This document shows, piece by piece, positions 24,499 through 36,271 of a stretch of 64,000 nucleotides of DNA. The notes under the pieces are model-generated. The model saw only the letters and a program-made list of their open reading frames with translations. It was not told the DNA's origin and did not search any database. Both the position numbers and the translations under genes were made by a program. Source of the DNA: Hyphomicrobiales bacterium (GTDB lineage: Bacteria > Pseudomonadota > Alphaproteobacteria > Rhizobiales > Beijerinckiaceae); contig CAKNFP010000001.1 in assembly GCA_930633525.1 (NCBI GenBank), forward strand, positions 2,024,001 through 2,088,000. Direction: 5' to 3'. Within the stretch, counting starts at the first letter, position 1; every line of letters begins with the position of its first letter.

Positions 24499-25010
24499 GG
24501 CTCTTCCTCCGTGCCCGGATCTGCCATGTCCGGTTGTTCGGCCCGGAAATCGCCGGATTGCCCGCCACTCTTGGCGAGAAGGCGGATCTCGCCGATCACC
24601 ATGCCCCGGTCTACGGCCTTCACCATGTCATAAATGGTGAGGCAGGCGATGCTCGCCGCCGTCAGCGCCTCCATCTCCACGCCGGTTTGTCCGGCGACTT
24701 TCGCCGTTGTCGTCACGCGGACGCCAGGCAGCGCATCGTCCAGCGCCAGATTCACCGTGATCTTCGACAGGGCGAGCGGATGGCAGAGCGGAATGAGATC
24801 ATGCGTCTTCTTGGCGGCCATGATGCCGGCAAGGCGGGCGGTGCCAAGCACGTCGCCCTTCTTCGCATCACCCGTCCGGATCAGCGCGAGGGTCTCCGGC
24901 TGCATCCGCACCACGCCCTCGGCAGTCGCCATGCGGCTCGTAGCAGGTTTCGCCGATACGTCGACCATATGGGCCTGGCCGGAGGCATCGAGATGGGTCA
25001 GACCCTTCAC
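24495..25010 (-). CDS. moaC: Cyclic pyranopterin monophosphate synthase MoaC
   Basis: 171-residue MoaC, second enzyme of molybdenum cofactor synthesis (3',8-cH2GTP to cPMP). Start GTG 25010 overlaps the trpC stop (GTGA); the longer upstream frame lies inside trpC and is rejected. Characteristic motifs are [46 protein letters not shown] and [37 protein letters not shown]. The stop overlaps the moeA start. It is translationally coupled to tryptophan genes, though MoaA, MoaB, MoaD and MoaE are not in the window. Confidence 0.96.
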   Translation of the reverse strand: MKGLTHLDASGQAHMVDVSAKPATSRMATAEGVVRMQPETLALIRTGDAKKGDVLGTARLAGIMAAKKTHDLIPLCHPLALSKITVNLALDDALPGVRVTTTAKVAGQTGVEMEALTAASIACLTIYDMVKAVDRGMVIGEIRLLAKSGGQSGDFRAEQPDMADPGTEEEP

Positions 25011-25837
25011 GGCCGCGCTGCCTCGCCGAACACCAGCGCCCGGGTCGCCGCCGTCACGTCCGCCTGCCGCATCAGGCTCTCGCCGACGAGAAGGGCGCGG
25101 ATGTTGGAACGCGCCAGGCGTTCGACATCCGCATGGGTGAAGATGCCACTCTCGCCGACGATGATGCGATCGCCAGGGATGCGCGGCGCAAGGCTCTCGC
25201 AAACGGTCAGGGACGTTTCAAAGGTCCGCAGGTTACGATTGTTGATGCCGATGAGGCGCGTGCCGAGCGGCAGGGCACGGTCGAGTTCGGCTCCGTCATG
25301 CACCTCGACAAGGACGTCCATGCCAAGGTCACGCGCCGTATCGACGAGCACCCGCGCCTCGTCGTCACTGACGCTCGCCATGATCACGAGGATGCAGTCG
25401 GCTCCCCAGGCCCGCGCCTCGAAGACCTGATAGGGCTCGAACATGAAATCCTTGCGCAACGCAGGCAGGCCGGAGGCCGCGCGCGCTGCCTGGAGGTATT
25501 CGGGCTGCCCCTGGAAGGAGGGCGTGTCCGTCAACACCGAGAGGCAGGTCGCGCCGCCCTCGGCATAGGCCCGGGCCAGGACCGGCGGATCAAAATCGGC
25601 GCGGATCAGGCCCTTGGAGGGGCTTGCCTTCTTGACTTCGGCGATCAGCGCGGGGCGCCCCTGCGCCATGTGGCCGGCAATGGCATCAGCAAAGGGGCGG
25701 ACCGGTGCGGCAGCACGGGCGCGGCGCTCGATCTCCGCCAGCGGTACGCTCGCCTTGGCGGCCGCGATCTCGCGACGCTTGTAGGCTTCGATATGGGCGA
25801 GGATGTCTCCCGCGGGGGCCGTCTGGGCGACACTCAT
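25007..25837 (-). CDS. trpC: Indole-3-glycerol phosphate synthase TrpC
   Basis: 276-residue TIM-barrel enzyme closing the indole ring in tryptophan synthesis. Motifs are [20 protein letters not shown] near residue 65, [54 protein letters not shown] and [13 protein letters not shown]. Start ATG 25837 shares a base with the trpD stop (TGATG); a GTG one codon earlier is also possible. The stop overlaps the moaC GTG. Part of the trpE-G-D-C series on the minus strand; trpA, trpB and trpF are not here. Confidence 0.97.
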   Translation of the reverse strand: MSVAQTAPAGDILAHIEAYKRREIAAAKASVPLAEIERRARAAAPVRPFADAIAGHMAQGRPALIAEVKKASPSKGLIRADFDPPVLARAYAEGGATCLSVLTDTPSFQGQPEYLQAARAASGLPALRKDFMFEPYQVFEARAWGADCILVIMASVSDDEARVLVDTARDLGMDVLVEVHDGAELDRALPLGTRLIGINNRNLRTFETSLTVCESLAPRIPGDRIIVGESGIFTHADVERLARSNIRALLVGESLMRQADVTAATRALVFGEAARP

Positions 25838-26868
25838 CACTGTTGCTCCTCTGGCGCCGCGTTCGAAACGCGCACGAGATCCTGGAGGACCTTGCGGGCC
25901 GCGCCGCTGTCGACGGCCTTGACCGCCAGCACCAATCCTTCCTTGAGATCGGTTGCCTTATCGGCGACGACAAGGCCGGCCGCGGCATTGAGCAGGGCAA
26001 TGTCACGATAGGCGCCCGGCTTGCCGTCAAGCACGTCGCGCAGGGCCTCGGCATTGTGCTCGGGATCGCCTCCCTTCAGATCTTCCGGACGCGCGAGCGC
26101 GAGGCCGAGCTCCTCCGGATGCACGGAAAAGCGCCGGATCTGGCCATTTTCCAGCGCCACCACATCGGTGCGCGCGGCAACGGTCAGTTCATCGAGGCCA
26201 TCCGTGCCATAGACGGCCCAGACTTTTTCCGACCCCAGCGTCTTCAGCACCGCGACAAGAGGCTCCAGCCAACTCTCGGCGAAAACGCCGAGCACCTGGC
26301 GCTTCACCCCGGCTGGATTGGCGAGCGGACCGACCAGATTGAACAGCGTGCGCGTGCCAAGCTCCGCGCGAACCGCCGCGACATGACGCATCGAGCCGTG
26401 ATGGGTCGGCGCGAACATGAAGCCGACGCCCGCTTCGCGGATGGTGCGCGCGATGCCCGGCGCATCCTGGCCGACCTTGACACCAAGCGCCATCAACACG
26501 TCGGCGGCGCCCGACTTCGAGGAGGCGGCACGATTGCCATGCTTGGCGACGACGACGCCCGCGGCGGCCGCGATGATGGAGGCGAGCGTCGAGACGTTGT
26601 AGCTGCCGGAATTGTCGCCGCCGGTGCCGACGATGTCGATGGCGTCGGGCGGGGCGGAGACGCGCAGCATACGGGCCCGCATGGCCGACACAGCGCCGAC
26701 GATCTCGTCGACGCTCTCGCCGCGGACTCGCAGCGCCATGAGGAAGGCGCCGCTCTGGGCGGGTGTCACCTCGCCGGAGAGCAGGGTGTCAAAGGCGGCC
26801 TGCGCCTCGTCGCGGCTTAGCGGGGCGCCGGTGGCGACTTTGGCGATGAAAGGCTTGAAGGCATCCAT
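25837..26868 (-). CDS. trpD: Anthranilate phosphoribosyltransferase TrpD
   Basis: 343-residue enzyme transferring phosphoribosyl to anthranilate. The PRPP-binding loop is [20 protein letters not shown] (about residues 78-97), followed by [21 protein letters not shown] and [40 protein letters not shown] 26868 follows trpG by 10 bases. Normal family length. Coupled to trpC through TGATG. Confidence 0.97.
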   Translation of the reverse strand: MDAFKPFIAKVATGAPLSRDEAQAAFDTLLSGEVTPAQSGAFLMALRVRGESVDEIVGAVSAMRARMLRVSAPPDAIDIVGTGGDNSGSYNVSTLASIIAAAAGVVVAKHGNRAASSKSGAADVLMALGVKVGQDAPGIARTIREAGVGFMFAPTHHGSMRHVAAVRAELGTRTLFNLVGPLANPAGVKRQVLGVFAESWLEPLVAVLKTLGSEKVWAVYGTDGLDELTVAARTDVVALENGQIRRFSVHPEELGLALARPEDLKGGDPEHNAEALRDVLDGKPGAYRDIALLNAAAGLVVADKATDLKEGLVLAVKAVDSGAARKVLQDLVRVSNAAPEEQQ

Positions 26869-26878
26869 GGCGTTCCCG

Positions 26879-27487
26879 TCAGTTATGGTTGTGGCGATGC
26901 GTCCGGTTCCAGACGGCCGCCAAGTCTAGGAAGTTACGCATGATCGTCGCGCCATGCTCGGAAAGAATGCTCTCCGGATGGAACTGGACGCCATGCACGG
27001 GATGCCTTTTGTGCGACAGGGCCATGATAAGGCCGTCATCGCTCTCGGCGGTGACATCGAAGACATCCGGACAGGTCGCGCGGTCAACCACCAGGGAGTG
27101 GTAGCGTGTCGCCTTGAACGGCCCGTTGATGCCGCGGAAGACGCTGCCTCCGTTGTGGCGAACCTCGGAAATCTTGCCGTGCATCGGGGCCGGCGCCCGC
27201 ACGACGTCGCCGCCATAGACCTGTCCCATGGCCTGCATGCCGAGGCATACGCCGAACAGCGGAATGGACGGCCCGGCCTCGGTGATGAGGCTGAGGCAGA
27301 TGCCAGCCTCGTTCGGCGTACAGGGCCCGGGTGACAGCACGATGGCATCCGGGCCGCTGGCTAGAACATCGGCAACGGTCAGCGCGTCATTGCGATGAAC
27401 CTCGACATCCGCGCCCGTGCCCGCGACGAGATGCACGAGGTTCCAGGTGAATGAATCGTAGTTGTCGATCAGGACGATACGCGTCAT
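26879..27487 (-). CDS. trpG: Anthranilate synthase glutamine amidotransferase component TrpG
   Basis: 202-residue class I glutamine amidotransferase supplying ammonia to TrpE. Start ATG 27487 has an aggagg site 8 bases upstream; the longer frame is not needed. Motifs are [25 protein letters not shown], the nucleophile Cys in [12 protein letters not shown], the oxyanion TRYHSLVVD, and the catalytic His-Glu in [10 protein letters not shown]. It is a separate gene, not fused to trpE as in Rhizobium/Sinorhizobium TrpE(G). It lies 11 bases downstream of trpE. Confidence 0.96.
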   Translation of the reverse strand: MTRIVLIDNYDSFTWNLVHLVAGTGADVEVHRNDALTVADVLASGPDAIVLSPGPCTPNEAGICLSLITEAGPSIPLFGVCLGMQAMGQVYGGDVVRAPAPMHGKISEVRHNGGSVFRGINGPFKATRYHSLVVDRATCPDVFDVTAESDDGLIMALSHKRHPVHGVQFHPESILSEHGATIMRNFLDLAAVWNRTHRHNHN

Positions 27488-27498
27488 GGCGGAACCTC

Positions 27499-29016
27499 CT
27501 ACTGCCCGCGCCTGGCCGTCGCGGCGAAGCGCACGGCTTCCTCCGCGGCTCGGAAGGCGGCTTTCGCCTTGTTGACGCATTCGACCTGTTCCGACTCCGG
27601 ATCGGAATCGTAGACGATCCCGGCCCCGGCCTGGACGGACATGCGTCCGTTCTTCACTAGCGCGGTGCGCAGGACGATGCAGGTGTCCATCTCGCCGTCG
27701 GCGCCGAAATAGCCGATGCAGCCGGCATAGGGACCGCGCTTGTCCTTCTCCATCTCGTCGATGATCTCCATGGCGCGCACCTTCGGCGCGCCGGAGACCG
27801 TGCCGGCCGGGAAGGCCGCCACCAGGGCATCGAGGGCATCCCGCTTCGGATCAAGCCGGCCCTCGACATTGGAGACGATGTGCATCACCTGGCTGTAGTA
27901 CTCCAGGAAGAAGCTGTCGGTGACACTGACGCTGCCGATCGCCGAAACCCGGCCGGCATCGTTGCGGCCGAGGTCGAGCAGCATCAGGTGTTCCGCGCGC
28001 TCCTTCGGGTCCGCCAGCAGTTCCTTGGCGAGCGCACGGTCCTCGGCCGGAGTCGCGCCCCTGCGGCGCGTGCCGGCGATCGGGCGCACGGTGACCTTGC
28101 CGTCACGTACCCGCACCAGGATTTCCGGGCTCGAACAGACGATCTGGAAATCCAGGAAATCCAGGAAACACAGGTAGGGCGAGGGATTGAGCCGCCGCAA
28201 TGCGCGATAGAGCGACAGCGCCGGCAGGGTGAAAGGCGCGTCGAAGCGTTGGGACAGCACGACCTGGAAGATGTCGCCGGCGCGGATGTAATCCTTCGCC
28301 TTGTCCACCATCGCCTTGAAACGCTCCGGCGTGGTGTTGGACACCGGGATCGGGGCGGGCAGGCTTGCCACATCCGGTCCGCTCTCACGCGGCAGAGGCG
28401 CATCGAGCGCCGCCAGTGCCTCTTCGATTCGCTCGACGGCCGCCTCATAGGCGACCTTGGCGGACACACCCTCCTGGGAACGGACCGGCGTGATCAGTGA
28501 CAGTTCATCCCTGACGGAATCGAACACCACCATCACGGTCGGCCGTACGAGGATGGCGTCGTCCAGATCGAGCGCATCCTGTGGACCACCGGGCAGGCGC
28601 TCCATCTGGCGCACCATGTCGTAGCCGAGATAACCGAACACACCGGCCGCCATGGGAGGCAGGCCCGCGGGCAGGGCGATCGCACTTTCGGCAATCAGCG
28701 CACGCAGGCTATCCAGAGGCGAGCGATCGTCGAGGCTGAAGGTGGAGCTGCGCAACGCGGCGCGATTGATCTCGACCTGGCCATCGCGGCATCGCCAGAT
28801 CAGGTCGGGCTTGAGCCCGATCATCGAATAGCGGCCACGGGTGGCGCCGCCCTCGACCGATTCGAGAAGAAAGGTGGGAAGGGTGCCGCCGGCGCTGAGC
28901 TTCAGATAGGCGGCGACGGGGGTCTCGAGATCAGCGACGAGACTTGTGCTGAGAACGCTGGCTTCGCCCTTTTCATAGGTAGCGGCGAAGTCTTCGAAAG
29001 ACGGTGAAAACAGCAT
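27499..29016 (-). CDS. trpE: Anthranilate synthase component I TrpE
   Basis: 505-residue chorismate-utilising enzyme. The N-terminal feedback region contains LLESVEGGATRGRYSMIG (the LLES motif that binds tryptophan). The catalytic C-terminal half has DIFQVVLSQRFDAPF, VRPIAGTRRRGATPAEDRALAKELLADPKERAEHLMLLDLGRND, and GTVSGAPKVRAMEIIDEME. Length is normal for unfused TrpE. Start ATG 29016 has a weak ribosome site. The 376-base region upstream may carry a leader but no Trp-rich leader peptide is evident. First gene of the trp-moa-moe series. Confidence 0.97.
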   Translation of the reverse strand: MLFSPSFEDFAATYEKGEASVLSTSLVADLETPVAAYLKLSAGGTLPTFLLESVEGGATRGRYSMIGLKPDLIWRCRDGQVEINRAALRSSTFSLDDRSPLDSLRALIAESAIALPAGLPPMAAGVFGYLGYDMVRQMERLPGGPQDALDLDDAILVRPTVMVVFDSVRDELSLITPVRSQEGVSAKVAYEAAVERIEEALAALDAPLPRESGPDVASLPAPIPVSNTTPERFKAMVDKAKDYIRAGDIFQVVLSQRFDAPFTLPALSLYRALRRLNPSPYLCFLDFLDFQIVCSSPEILVRVRDGKVTVRPIAGTRRRGATPAEDRALAKELLADPKERAEHLMLLDLGRNDAGRVSAIGSVSVTDSFFLEYYSQVMHIVSNVEGRLDPKRDALDALVAAFPAGTVSGAPKVRAMEIIDEMEKDKRGPYAGCIGYFGADGEMDTCIVLRTALVKNGRMSVQAGAGIVYDSDPESEQVECVNKAKAAFRAAEEAVRFAATARRGQ

Positions 29017-29072
29017 GGCTTGTACTGAGGTCCGAACCGACCGTTTGGAACCGGGCGGGAAACCTCACCTTT

Positions 29073-29129
29073 TCAATTAGGGAGCGTGATCAGCGCGAGG
29101 GGTGAAGTCGCGTGATACGTCCAGATCAC
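29073..29129 (-). promoter_or_regulatory. Possible trpE leader peptide ORF (weak)
   Basis: An 18-residue frame starting GTG 29129 (MIWTYHATSPLALITLPN) with ggagg at 29134-29138, 4 bases away. It contains one Trp codon early on. Downstream, before trpE, gaggt (about 29064) and acctc (about 29026) could form a long imperfect stem, without an obvious T-run. Rhizobial trp leaders normally carry consecutive Trp codons, so this is a weak candidate. Confidence 0.2.
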
Positions 29130-29392
29130 CGTACCTCCGGACAGATCTGCCCAGAGGGTCGTCAAGCCCCTCTCCTTGGAAAGAGGCTCCCTTGAGAGCG
29201 AAGGCTGTGCGCCAGGTTCCTGGCCCGGCACGAAGACCACTCACGCGCTCGCGGTTCGCGGGCTATACCTGACCCGCCGTCTCAACGCCAGAGGCTTGAC
29301 GAGATCAGCGTCGGCGGGCGTCATCCCGGCAAGGATCCCGCGCCCACAATCCCCGTGTCCACGATCCCGCGCGACGACTGGTCGGCTCGGGA
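29130..29392. other. Intergenic region between the PpiD-like gene and trpE
   Basis: Together with 29017-29129 this is a 376-base gap. A short plus-strand frame at 29176-29424 has no supporting features. TTGACG read on the minus strand at 29165-29160 resembles a -35 element, but no -10 is found at the right distance. Otherwise nothing recognised. Confidence 0.4.
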
Positions 29393-31306
29393 TCAGAGAT
29401 CGTTATTGCCGAAGGCGTTGTTGATCGCCTGCTGGTTGATGGTGACGCCAAGCTCGCTGCGCAGCTTGGAGGTATATTCACTAATCAGATCTTCCCCGAC
29501 CGCTGTCCGCATCTGATCGCGAATGCGGACCGCATCGCCGGTCGACGTGATGTAAGGCGGAACGGTCGCCTCGGTCACGACAAAGACGACGCGCGTATCC
29601 CCGTTCGTCCCGACCGCTACGGATCCCGCCTTGCCGGCCGGTACGGCGAAGATCTGCGTCACGGCGGGCACGGGCAGGTTGCCGCTCGCCGCGCCGCGAG
29701 CGAGGCCTGTGGCCGTCTGGACCTGCAGGGACAGCTCAGTGGCGATCGCCTGGATATCTTCACCCTTGTTGAGGCGTTCGACCAACGCACGCGCCTTGTC
29801 GGAGAGCGCCTTGGCAATGGCGTCCTCGCGCCAACGCGTCAGCACCTGCTCACGCACTTCGGCGAGCGGACGCTCGTGGGCCGGATCGACGCCGCGCACA
29901 TCGAACCACTCATAGCCTCCACCGCTCAGCCGGATCGCCTCGTTGTCCGCGCCGACGTCCGAGGCGAAGATCGCAGTGAGAAGCGCCGTATTGCCGGCGA
30001 CGCCCGGAACGGGCTGGCCATTCTTGTCATTTCCGGCCTGATCCACCGCGGCGATCGTCTGCGCGGTTAGGCCGAACTCCGTCGCGATGTCCGTGAGGGG
30101 CTTGGCAGCCAGCCGCTGGTCCTCGATACGGTCGTGAATATCGTTCATCTGGTTCTGCGCGGTCGAGCGGGCGAGCGCTTGACGAATCTCCGGGGCAACA
30201 GCCTCGAGCGGCTTCACCGACGCTGGTTCGATGGCCGTGACGCGGACGATCACCGGCCCGAAGCGGCCTTCGACCACCCCGCTCGCTATGCCCTGCGCGA
30301 GGGAAAACACGGCATCCGCGACCGCGGTGTCGATCAGTTCGCTCTTCGCAAATGTCCCGAAGGCCATATCTTTCTCGGCGATCCCGCGATCGACGGCGAT
30401 GGCCTCGAAGGCGGCGCCGGCAGCGAGCTTGGCCGCTGCGGCCTGGGCATCGGCCAGATTAGGGAAGGTGATGCGCTCGACGGTGCGACGCTCCGGCGTG
30501 CCGAAACGGGTCGCCTTGTCAGCCTCATAGACGCGACTGACATCCGCGTCCGACACCGAGTCGGGCTTGGCGAGCGCCTCCGGGGTCAGCGTAAGCGTGA
30601 CAACACTGCGGAATTCGGGAGCCCGGAACGCTGCCTTGCGCGCGTCAAACCACGTTTGCAGGGCTGCATCATCTGGATCGGCGATCGTGCCCGCGCTCGC
30701 TGCCGGCAACACGACATAAGACGCGGCACGCCGCTCGGCGCCATAGCGATAGACGGCTTCCTGCAGGGCGATCGGCGTTTCGAGCGCGCCCATCACACCC
30801 TCCAGCAGCTGCCGGCGAATGATCACCGCGCGCTGGTCCCTGAGGAAGGAGGCCTCGGTCAGGCCATTGTAGCGCAGCAGCTCATCGAAGCGGCGGCGGT
30901 CAAACTGTCCTGCGGCATTGCGGAAGACCGGGTCATCCATCACGGCGCGGGCGAGATCGGCATCCGAGATGGAAAGCCCGAGCTGGGTGGCGCGCACATC
31001 CAGTGTCGCCTCGTTGATCAGCCGGTTCAGAACCTGCTGCTCCAGACCGATCCGCCTTGCCATCTCGTTGCTGATCGGCTGGCGAAGCTGCTGCTGGAGA
31101 CGCTGCAACTCGTTCTGATAGGTATTGCGCAGAGCCTGGACTGTGATCTCTGTCTTGCCCACATTCGCCGCCGTATTGACCGCGTAGCCTTGGAAGATGT
31201 CGCCAACGCCCCAAAGACCGAAGGACAAAATGAGAAGGCCGAACAAAACGACGATGATGGCGCGGCCAATGATCGATTTTCCGGCGTTGCGAAAACTGTT
31301 CAACAT
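29393..31306 (-). CDS. ppiD: Membrane-anchored periplasmic peptidyl-prolyl isomerase / chaperone (PpiD/SurA_N type)
   Basis: 637-residue foldase. One N-terminal membrane anchor (IIVVLFGLLILSFGLWGV, about residues 16-33) is followed by a SurA-N-like chaperone region (LQQQLRQPISNEMARRIGLEQQVLNRLINEATLD) and a parvulin-type region (PERRTVERITFPNLADAQAAAAKLAAG...). A long second parvulin-like or C-terminal part ends in NNAFGNNDL. Size and architecture match PpiD, which helps outer-membrane and periplasmic proteins fold at the Sec exit. Position between tpiA (divergent) and trpE is common in this order. The exact catalytic competence of the parvulin domain cannot be judged by eye. Confidence 0.88.
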   Translation of the reverse strand: MLNSFRNAGKSIIGRAIIVVLFGLLILSFGLWGVGDIFQGYAVNTAANVGKTEITVQALRNTYQNELQRLQQQLRQPISNEMARRIGLEQQVLNRLINEATLDVRATQLGLSISDADLARAVMDDPVFRNAAGQFDRRRFDELLRYNGLTEASFLRDQRAVIIRRQLLEGVMGALETPIALQEAVYRYGAERRAASYVVLPAASAGTIADPDDAALQTWFDARKAAFRAPEFRSVVTLTLTPEALAKPDSVSDADVSRVYEADKATRFGTPERRTVERITFPNLADAQAAAAKLAAGAAFEAIAVDRGIAEKDMAFGTFAKSELIDTAVADAVFSLAQGIASGVVEGRFGPVIVRVTAIEPASVKPLEAVAPEIRQALARSTAQNQMNDIHDRIEDQRLAAKPLTDIATEFGLTAQTIAAVDQAGNDKNGQPVPGVAGNTALLTAIFASDVGADNEAIRLSGGGYEWFDVRGVDPAHERPLAEVREQVLTRWREDAIAKALSDKARALVERLNKGEDIQAIATELSLQVQTATGLARGAASGNLPVPAVTQIFAVPAGKAGSVAVGTNGDTRVVFVVTEATVPPYITSTGDAVRIRDQMRTAVGEDLISEYTSKLRSELGVTINQQAINNAFGNNDL

Positions 31307-31697
31307 GAGAAGCGGGGTCCGGTCTTAATCAGCGTGAGGCGTTTGGGGTGACTGAGCACAGCCGAACTCGACACGACCAGGCGAGGCCTGACCGGGCAAG
31401 GTGGCGGATCATAGAGAGCGCGCTCCTGAGCTGCAATGGACAAAGGCATTTCGTAGCGTCAGCTTTGCGTGAAAGTCCACGGCGGGACGCGTGCCGATAA
31501 AACTCGGCGATGCACCACTCCCACAAGAGTGTCCCACGCTGATCAGAGCCGCCGCCATGAGCTGGAGCCGGAGCCACGCTCGATGCCTGCTTGGGCATGA
31601 AGCAATCGGAAGGTCCGGATGAACCTGACTAGGCGATCCCGCGCGCACGGGTTAAGGATCGATTCGATCGAAACACCGACGACAAGGGAAATGCTTC
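31307..31697. other. Divergent intergenic region between the PpiD-like gene and tpiA
   Basis: 391 bases. Promoters for both genes are expected here. Short frames (for example 31329-31598 minus, 89 codons) lack ribosome sites and recognisable content. No tRNA-like fold or strong repeat noticed. Confidence 0.5.
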
Positions 31698-32459
31698 ATG
31701 GCTGGTGGTCATCTGCGTCATCTCGTGGCTGGAAATTGGAAGATGAACGGCCTCAGGGCTTCCACGGATGTGCTGGACGCGGTGATCAAGGGCCATGATG
31801 CCGGGCTCGCGGCGCGGGCCGACCTGATGGTCTGCCCGCCGGCCACCCTGCTGGCCGCCTTTGCCGCACGGGCCGACGGCTCTTCCGTCGCCATCGGCGG
31901 GCAGGATTGCCATGCGGAGCCGTCGGGTGCCTTCACGGGTGATATCGCGGCTGAGATGATCGCGGATGCCGGCGGATCAGCGGTGATCGTTGGCCATTCC
32001 GAGCGGCGCACCCTTCATGGCGAAAGCGACGCCGATGTACGGGCAAAGGCAGAAGCCGCCTGGCGCGCCGGGATTCTGCCCATCGTCTGTGTCGGCGAGA
32101 CACGCGAGGAGCGCGATGGCGGCAACGCACTCGCCGTCGTCGCACGGCAGATCGCCGGCTCGTTACCGGACACGCTCCCCGGCGATGTGGTCGTCGCCTA
32201 TGAGCCGGTGTGGGCGATTGGCACGGGCCTCACGCCCACATCGGCCGATGTGGCAGAGATGCATGGCGCCATCCGCCGGCAGCTTGTCGAGCGTTACGGG
32301 GAGGCCGGGGGCGCCGTGCGGCTGCTCTACGGCGGTTCGGTCAAGCCCGCCAATGCCGCCGAGCTCATGGCGGTCGCGCATGTGAACGGCGCGCTCGTGG
32401 GCGGAGCGAGCCTGGTGGCGGATGATTTCCTGGCCATAGCCAGGGCATGCGGCTCCTGA
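31698..32459 (+). CDS. tpiA: Triosephosphate isomerase TpiA
   Basis: 253-residue TIM barrel interconverting dihydroxyacetone phosphate and glyceraldehyde 3-phosphate. Catalytic residues are visible: Asn-Lys in AGNWKMNG (residues 11-18), His in VIVGHSERR, and Glu in [13 protein letters not shown]. The phosphate loop is [14 protein letters not shown] 31698 follows caagggaa. Monocistronic or leading into secG 180 bases later. Confidence 0.97.
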   Translation: MAGGHLRHLVAGNWKMNGLRASTDVLDAVIKGHDAGLAARADLMVCPPATLLAAFAARADGSSVAIGGQDCHAEPSGAFTGDIAAEMIADAGGSAVIVGHSERRTLHGESDADVRAKAEAAWRAGILPIVCVGETREERDGGNALAVVARQIAGSLPDTLPGDVVVAYEPVWAIGTGLTPTSADVAEMHGAIRRQLVERYGEAGGAVRLLYGGSVKPANAAELMAVAHVNGALVGGASLVADDFLAIARACGS

Positions 32460-32639
32460 AAAGAACACTTGATCTCGCGCCGCCCAATCACGATCTGCCG
32501 TCTCGGCAGGGAAGGTCTGCATAGAGCGCGGGCAATTCTCCCACGCTATGGTCTTTCCTCGCGGACGGAGACTGTGTTAGAGCGGCACAAATGAATCGAG
32601 CTTGGCCGGTCATGCCCGCGCCGGGCGTTGGATGTTGAC

Positions 32640-33077
32640 ATGCAAACCGTTATCATCGTCATCCACCTCTTTGTTGTCATCGCGCTCGTCGGTGTGGTGC
32701 TTCTGCAGCGCTCCGAAGGGGGCGGCCTTGGCATGGGCGGCGGTGGTGTTTCAGGCTTCATGACAGGCCGCGGCCAGACCAACGCGCTGACCCGCACGAC
32801 AGCCATCCTCGCGACCATCTTCTTCCTGACGAGCCTTGGCCTGTCAGTGATGGCGAGCATGCAGCGCGGCCAGCGTTCGATCTTCGATTCCGTTCCGGGT
32901 GGAGCGCCCACGGCTGTTCCGGGTGCGCCAGGCGCCCCGGGTGCAGGCGGTGGCGTGCTCGATCAGCTTCGCCAGATGCAGGGCGACCAGCCGGCAGCGC
33001 CTTCGGCGCCGGCTCCTGCCGCTCAGCCGGCGGCACCGGCCGCGCCGTCGACGCCTCAGGTGCCCGGCTCGCGGTGA
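32640..33077 (+). CDS. secG: Preprotein translocase subunit SecG
   Basis: 145-residue SecG. Start ATG 32640 gives MQTVIIVIHLFVVIALVGVV. Two membrane helices (about residues 2-22 and 52-72) flank the conserved cytoplasmic LLQRSEGGGLGMGGGG. The Ala/Pro-rich tail (about residues 90-145) is longer than in Escherichia coli SecG, as is usual in alphaproteobacteria. It assists SecYEG and SecA during protein export. Located between tpiA and pyrG, the usual order. Confidence 0.95.
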   Translation: MQTVIIVIHLFVVIALVGVVLLQRSEGGGLGMGGGGVSGFMTGRGQTNALTRTTAILATIFFLTSLGLSVMASMQRGQRSIFDSVPGGAPTAVPGAPGAPGAGGGVLDQLRQMQGDQPAAPSAPAPAAQPAAPAAPSTPQVPGSR

Positions 33078-33251
33078 GCCGGACGCCGATCGCGCCACGG
33101 CGCCATTTCTGATTCTTCGCGACCAGCCGGACCCGAAAGGGCCCATGATATGCGCTAGATGCGCAGGATCAGCGCTGGTTTGCGAGGGCTATACATATTT
33201 TCGCCTGGATTGGTCTTATGACCTCTCCCCGAATCGATCGCGATAGAGTAA

Positions 33252-34891
<1,640 letters not shown>

Positions 34892-34892
<1 letters not shown>

Positions 34893-35782
34893 TGGTCAGC
34901 CATCCTCGCGGAATCGACCATCTCGTCGTCGCCGTCCGCGATCTCGACGCGGCGGGTGCCTTCTATGAGGCGCTCGGCTTTACGGTCGGAGCGCGCAACC
35001 GGCATCCCTGGGGTACCGAAAACCGGATCGTGCAGTTCGATGGCTCCTTCATCGAGCTCATCACGGTCGGTGAGGGGGCGGTCATTGCCCCACACGGCGA
35101 GCGGACATTCAGCTTCGGCGCCTTTGTCCGTGACAGCCTCGCGCGCGGCGAGGGCCTGACCATGCTCGTGCTCGAGAGCCGCGACGCGCCGAGCGATGCG
35201 CTCGATTTTGCCGCCGCCGGCATCGGCGATTTCGAGACCTTCTTTTTCGAACGGCATGCGCGACGCCCCGATGGCGGCGAGACGACGGTCGCCTTCACGC
35301 TGGCCTTTGCCCGGGACGACCGCGCCCCACAATGCGGGTTTTTCGTCTGCCAGCAGCATTTCCCAGAGAATTTCTGGAATCCGGCATTCCAAAGCCATGC
35401 CAACGGAGCTCGAGGCGTCTCGGCTGCCGTCATGACCGCGGAAAACCCGACCGACCATCACATCTTCCTGTCGGCCTTTACCGGGCAGCGCGATCTGCGC
35501 GCCACATCGCTGGGCGTTTCCGCGGAATTGCCCCGGGGCCGGCTCGACATCCTCTCCACTGACGCCTTTCGCAGCCTCTACGGCGTGTCCGGCGTGGTCG
35601 AAGAGGAAGTCTTCGTTGCCTTTGCGATTGCGGTCGAGGATCTAGACGCCACGGCCGAGCGGCTCGCCAAGGCGGGTATCGCCACGCGCACGGTCGGGCC
35701 TCGCCTCATCGTGGCCGCGCAAGACGCCTCTGGCGTCACGATCGCCTTCGAGCCCGTGACGCACGGTGGCGGAAAAACATAA
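34892..35782 (+). CDS. VOC-superfamily (glyoxalase-like) protein
   Basis: 296-residue protein with two vicinal-oxygen-chelate modules. The N-terminal half opens IDHLVVAVRDLDAAGAFYEALGFTVG, the typical first beta-alpha-beta-beta-beta unit, with a later FIELITVGE strand supplying the Glu ligand. The C-terminal half has VFVAFAIAVEDLDATAERLAKAGI. Start ATG 34892 is embedded in the pyrG stop, so it is translationally coupled to CTP synthase. Related proteins are labelled glyoxalase_3; no substrate is established for this position in the genome. A dioxygenase or lyase is equally possible. Confidence 0.85.
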
Positions 35783-35817
35783 CGCCGGACAGGTATAGCG
35801 CAAGCGCGGGGGCAACG

Positions 35818-36222
35818 ATGGACGGTATCCTTCTGGTCAATTTCATCGACTTTCTCGTCGATTTTGTCATTTCGATCATCCTGGTTGCGCTCTATCTGGC
35901 CGTCTACACCTTCGCCACGACTCACAACGAGTTCGAGCTCATTCGCCGGAACGTCGTCTCTGCGGCGCTGTCCCTTGGTCTCAGTCTCATCGGTTTCGCG
36001 CTGCCCCTGTCGAGCGCCATCGTCAATACGACGACCGTTCTGGCACTCGTGCTGTGGGGCATTATCGCGCTGGTTGTGCAGATCATCGTGTACTGGCTCG
36101 TGCGCATCCTCGTGCCCAATCTGACGGAGCGCATCGCGAAGGGCGAAATCGGGGCCGCTTGTTTGCTCGGCGCTGCCTCATTGTCAGCCGGCATCATCAA
36201 TGCCGCCTGTATGACGTTCTGA
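35818..36222 (+). CDS. DUF350 family inner-membrane protein
   Basis: 134-residue protein with four predicted membrane helices. The DUF350 pattern is present: FELIRRNVVSAALSLGLSLIGFALPLSSAI, then WGIIALVVQIIVYWLVRILVPNLTERIAKGEIGAACLLGAASLSAGIINAACMTF. DUF350 proteins occur as pairs of repeats and have no settled function. Start ATG 35818 follows the VOC stop by 35 bases. A hairpin follows the stop, ahead of the TPP riboswitch. Confidence 0.88.
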   Translation: MDGILLVNFIDFLVDFVISIILVALYLAVYTFATTHNEFELIRRNVVSAALSLGLSLIGFALPLSSAIVNTTTVLALVLWGIIALVVQIIVYWLVRILVPNLTERIAKGEIGAACLLGAASLSAGIINAACMTF

Positions 36223-36226
36223 TAAG

Positions 36227-36263
36227 ATGAGGGTTGCAGTTCACGCCTGAACCCCTCATTTTA
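36227..36263 (+). terminator. Probable terminator after the DUF350 gene
   Basis: atgaggg...cccctcatttta: outer arms pair across an imperfect middle, and the right arm is followed by T residues. It separates the DUF350 gene from the riboswitch-controlled thi operon. Confidence 0.5.
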
Positions 36264-36271
36264 GGGAAACA

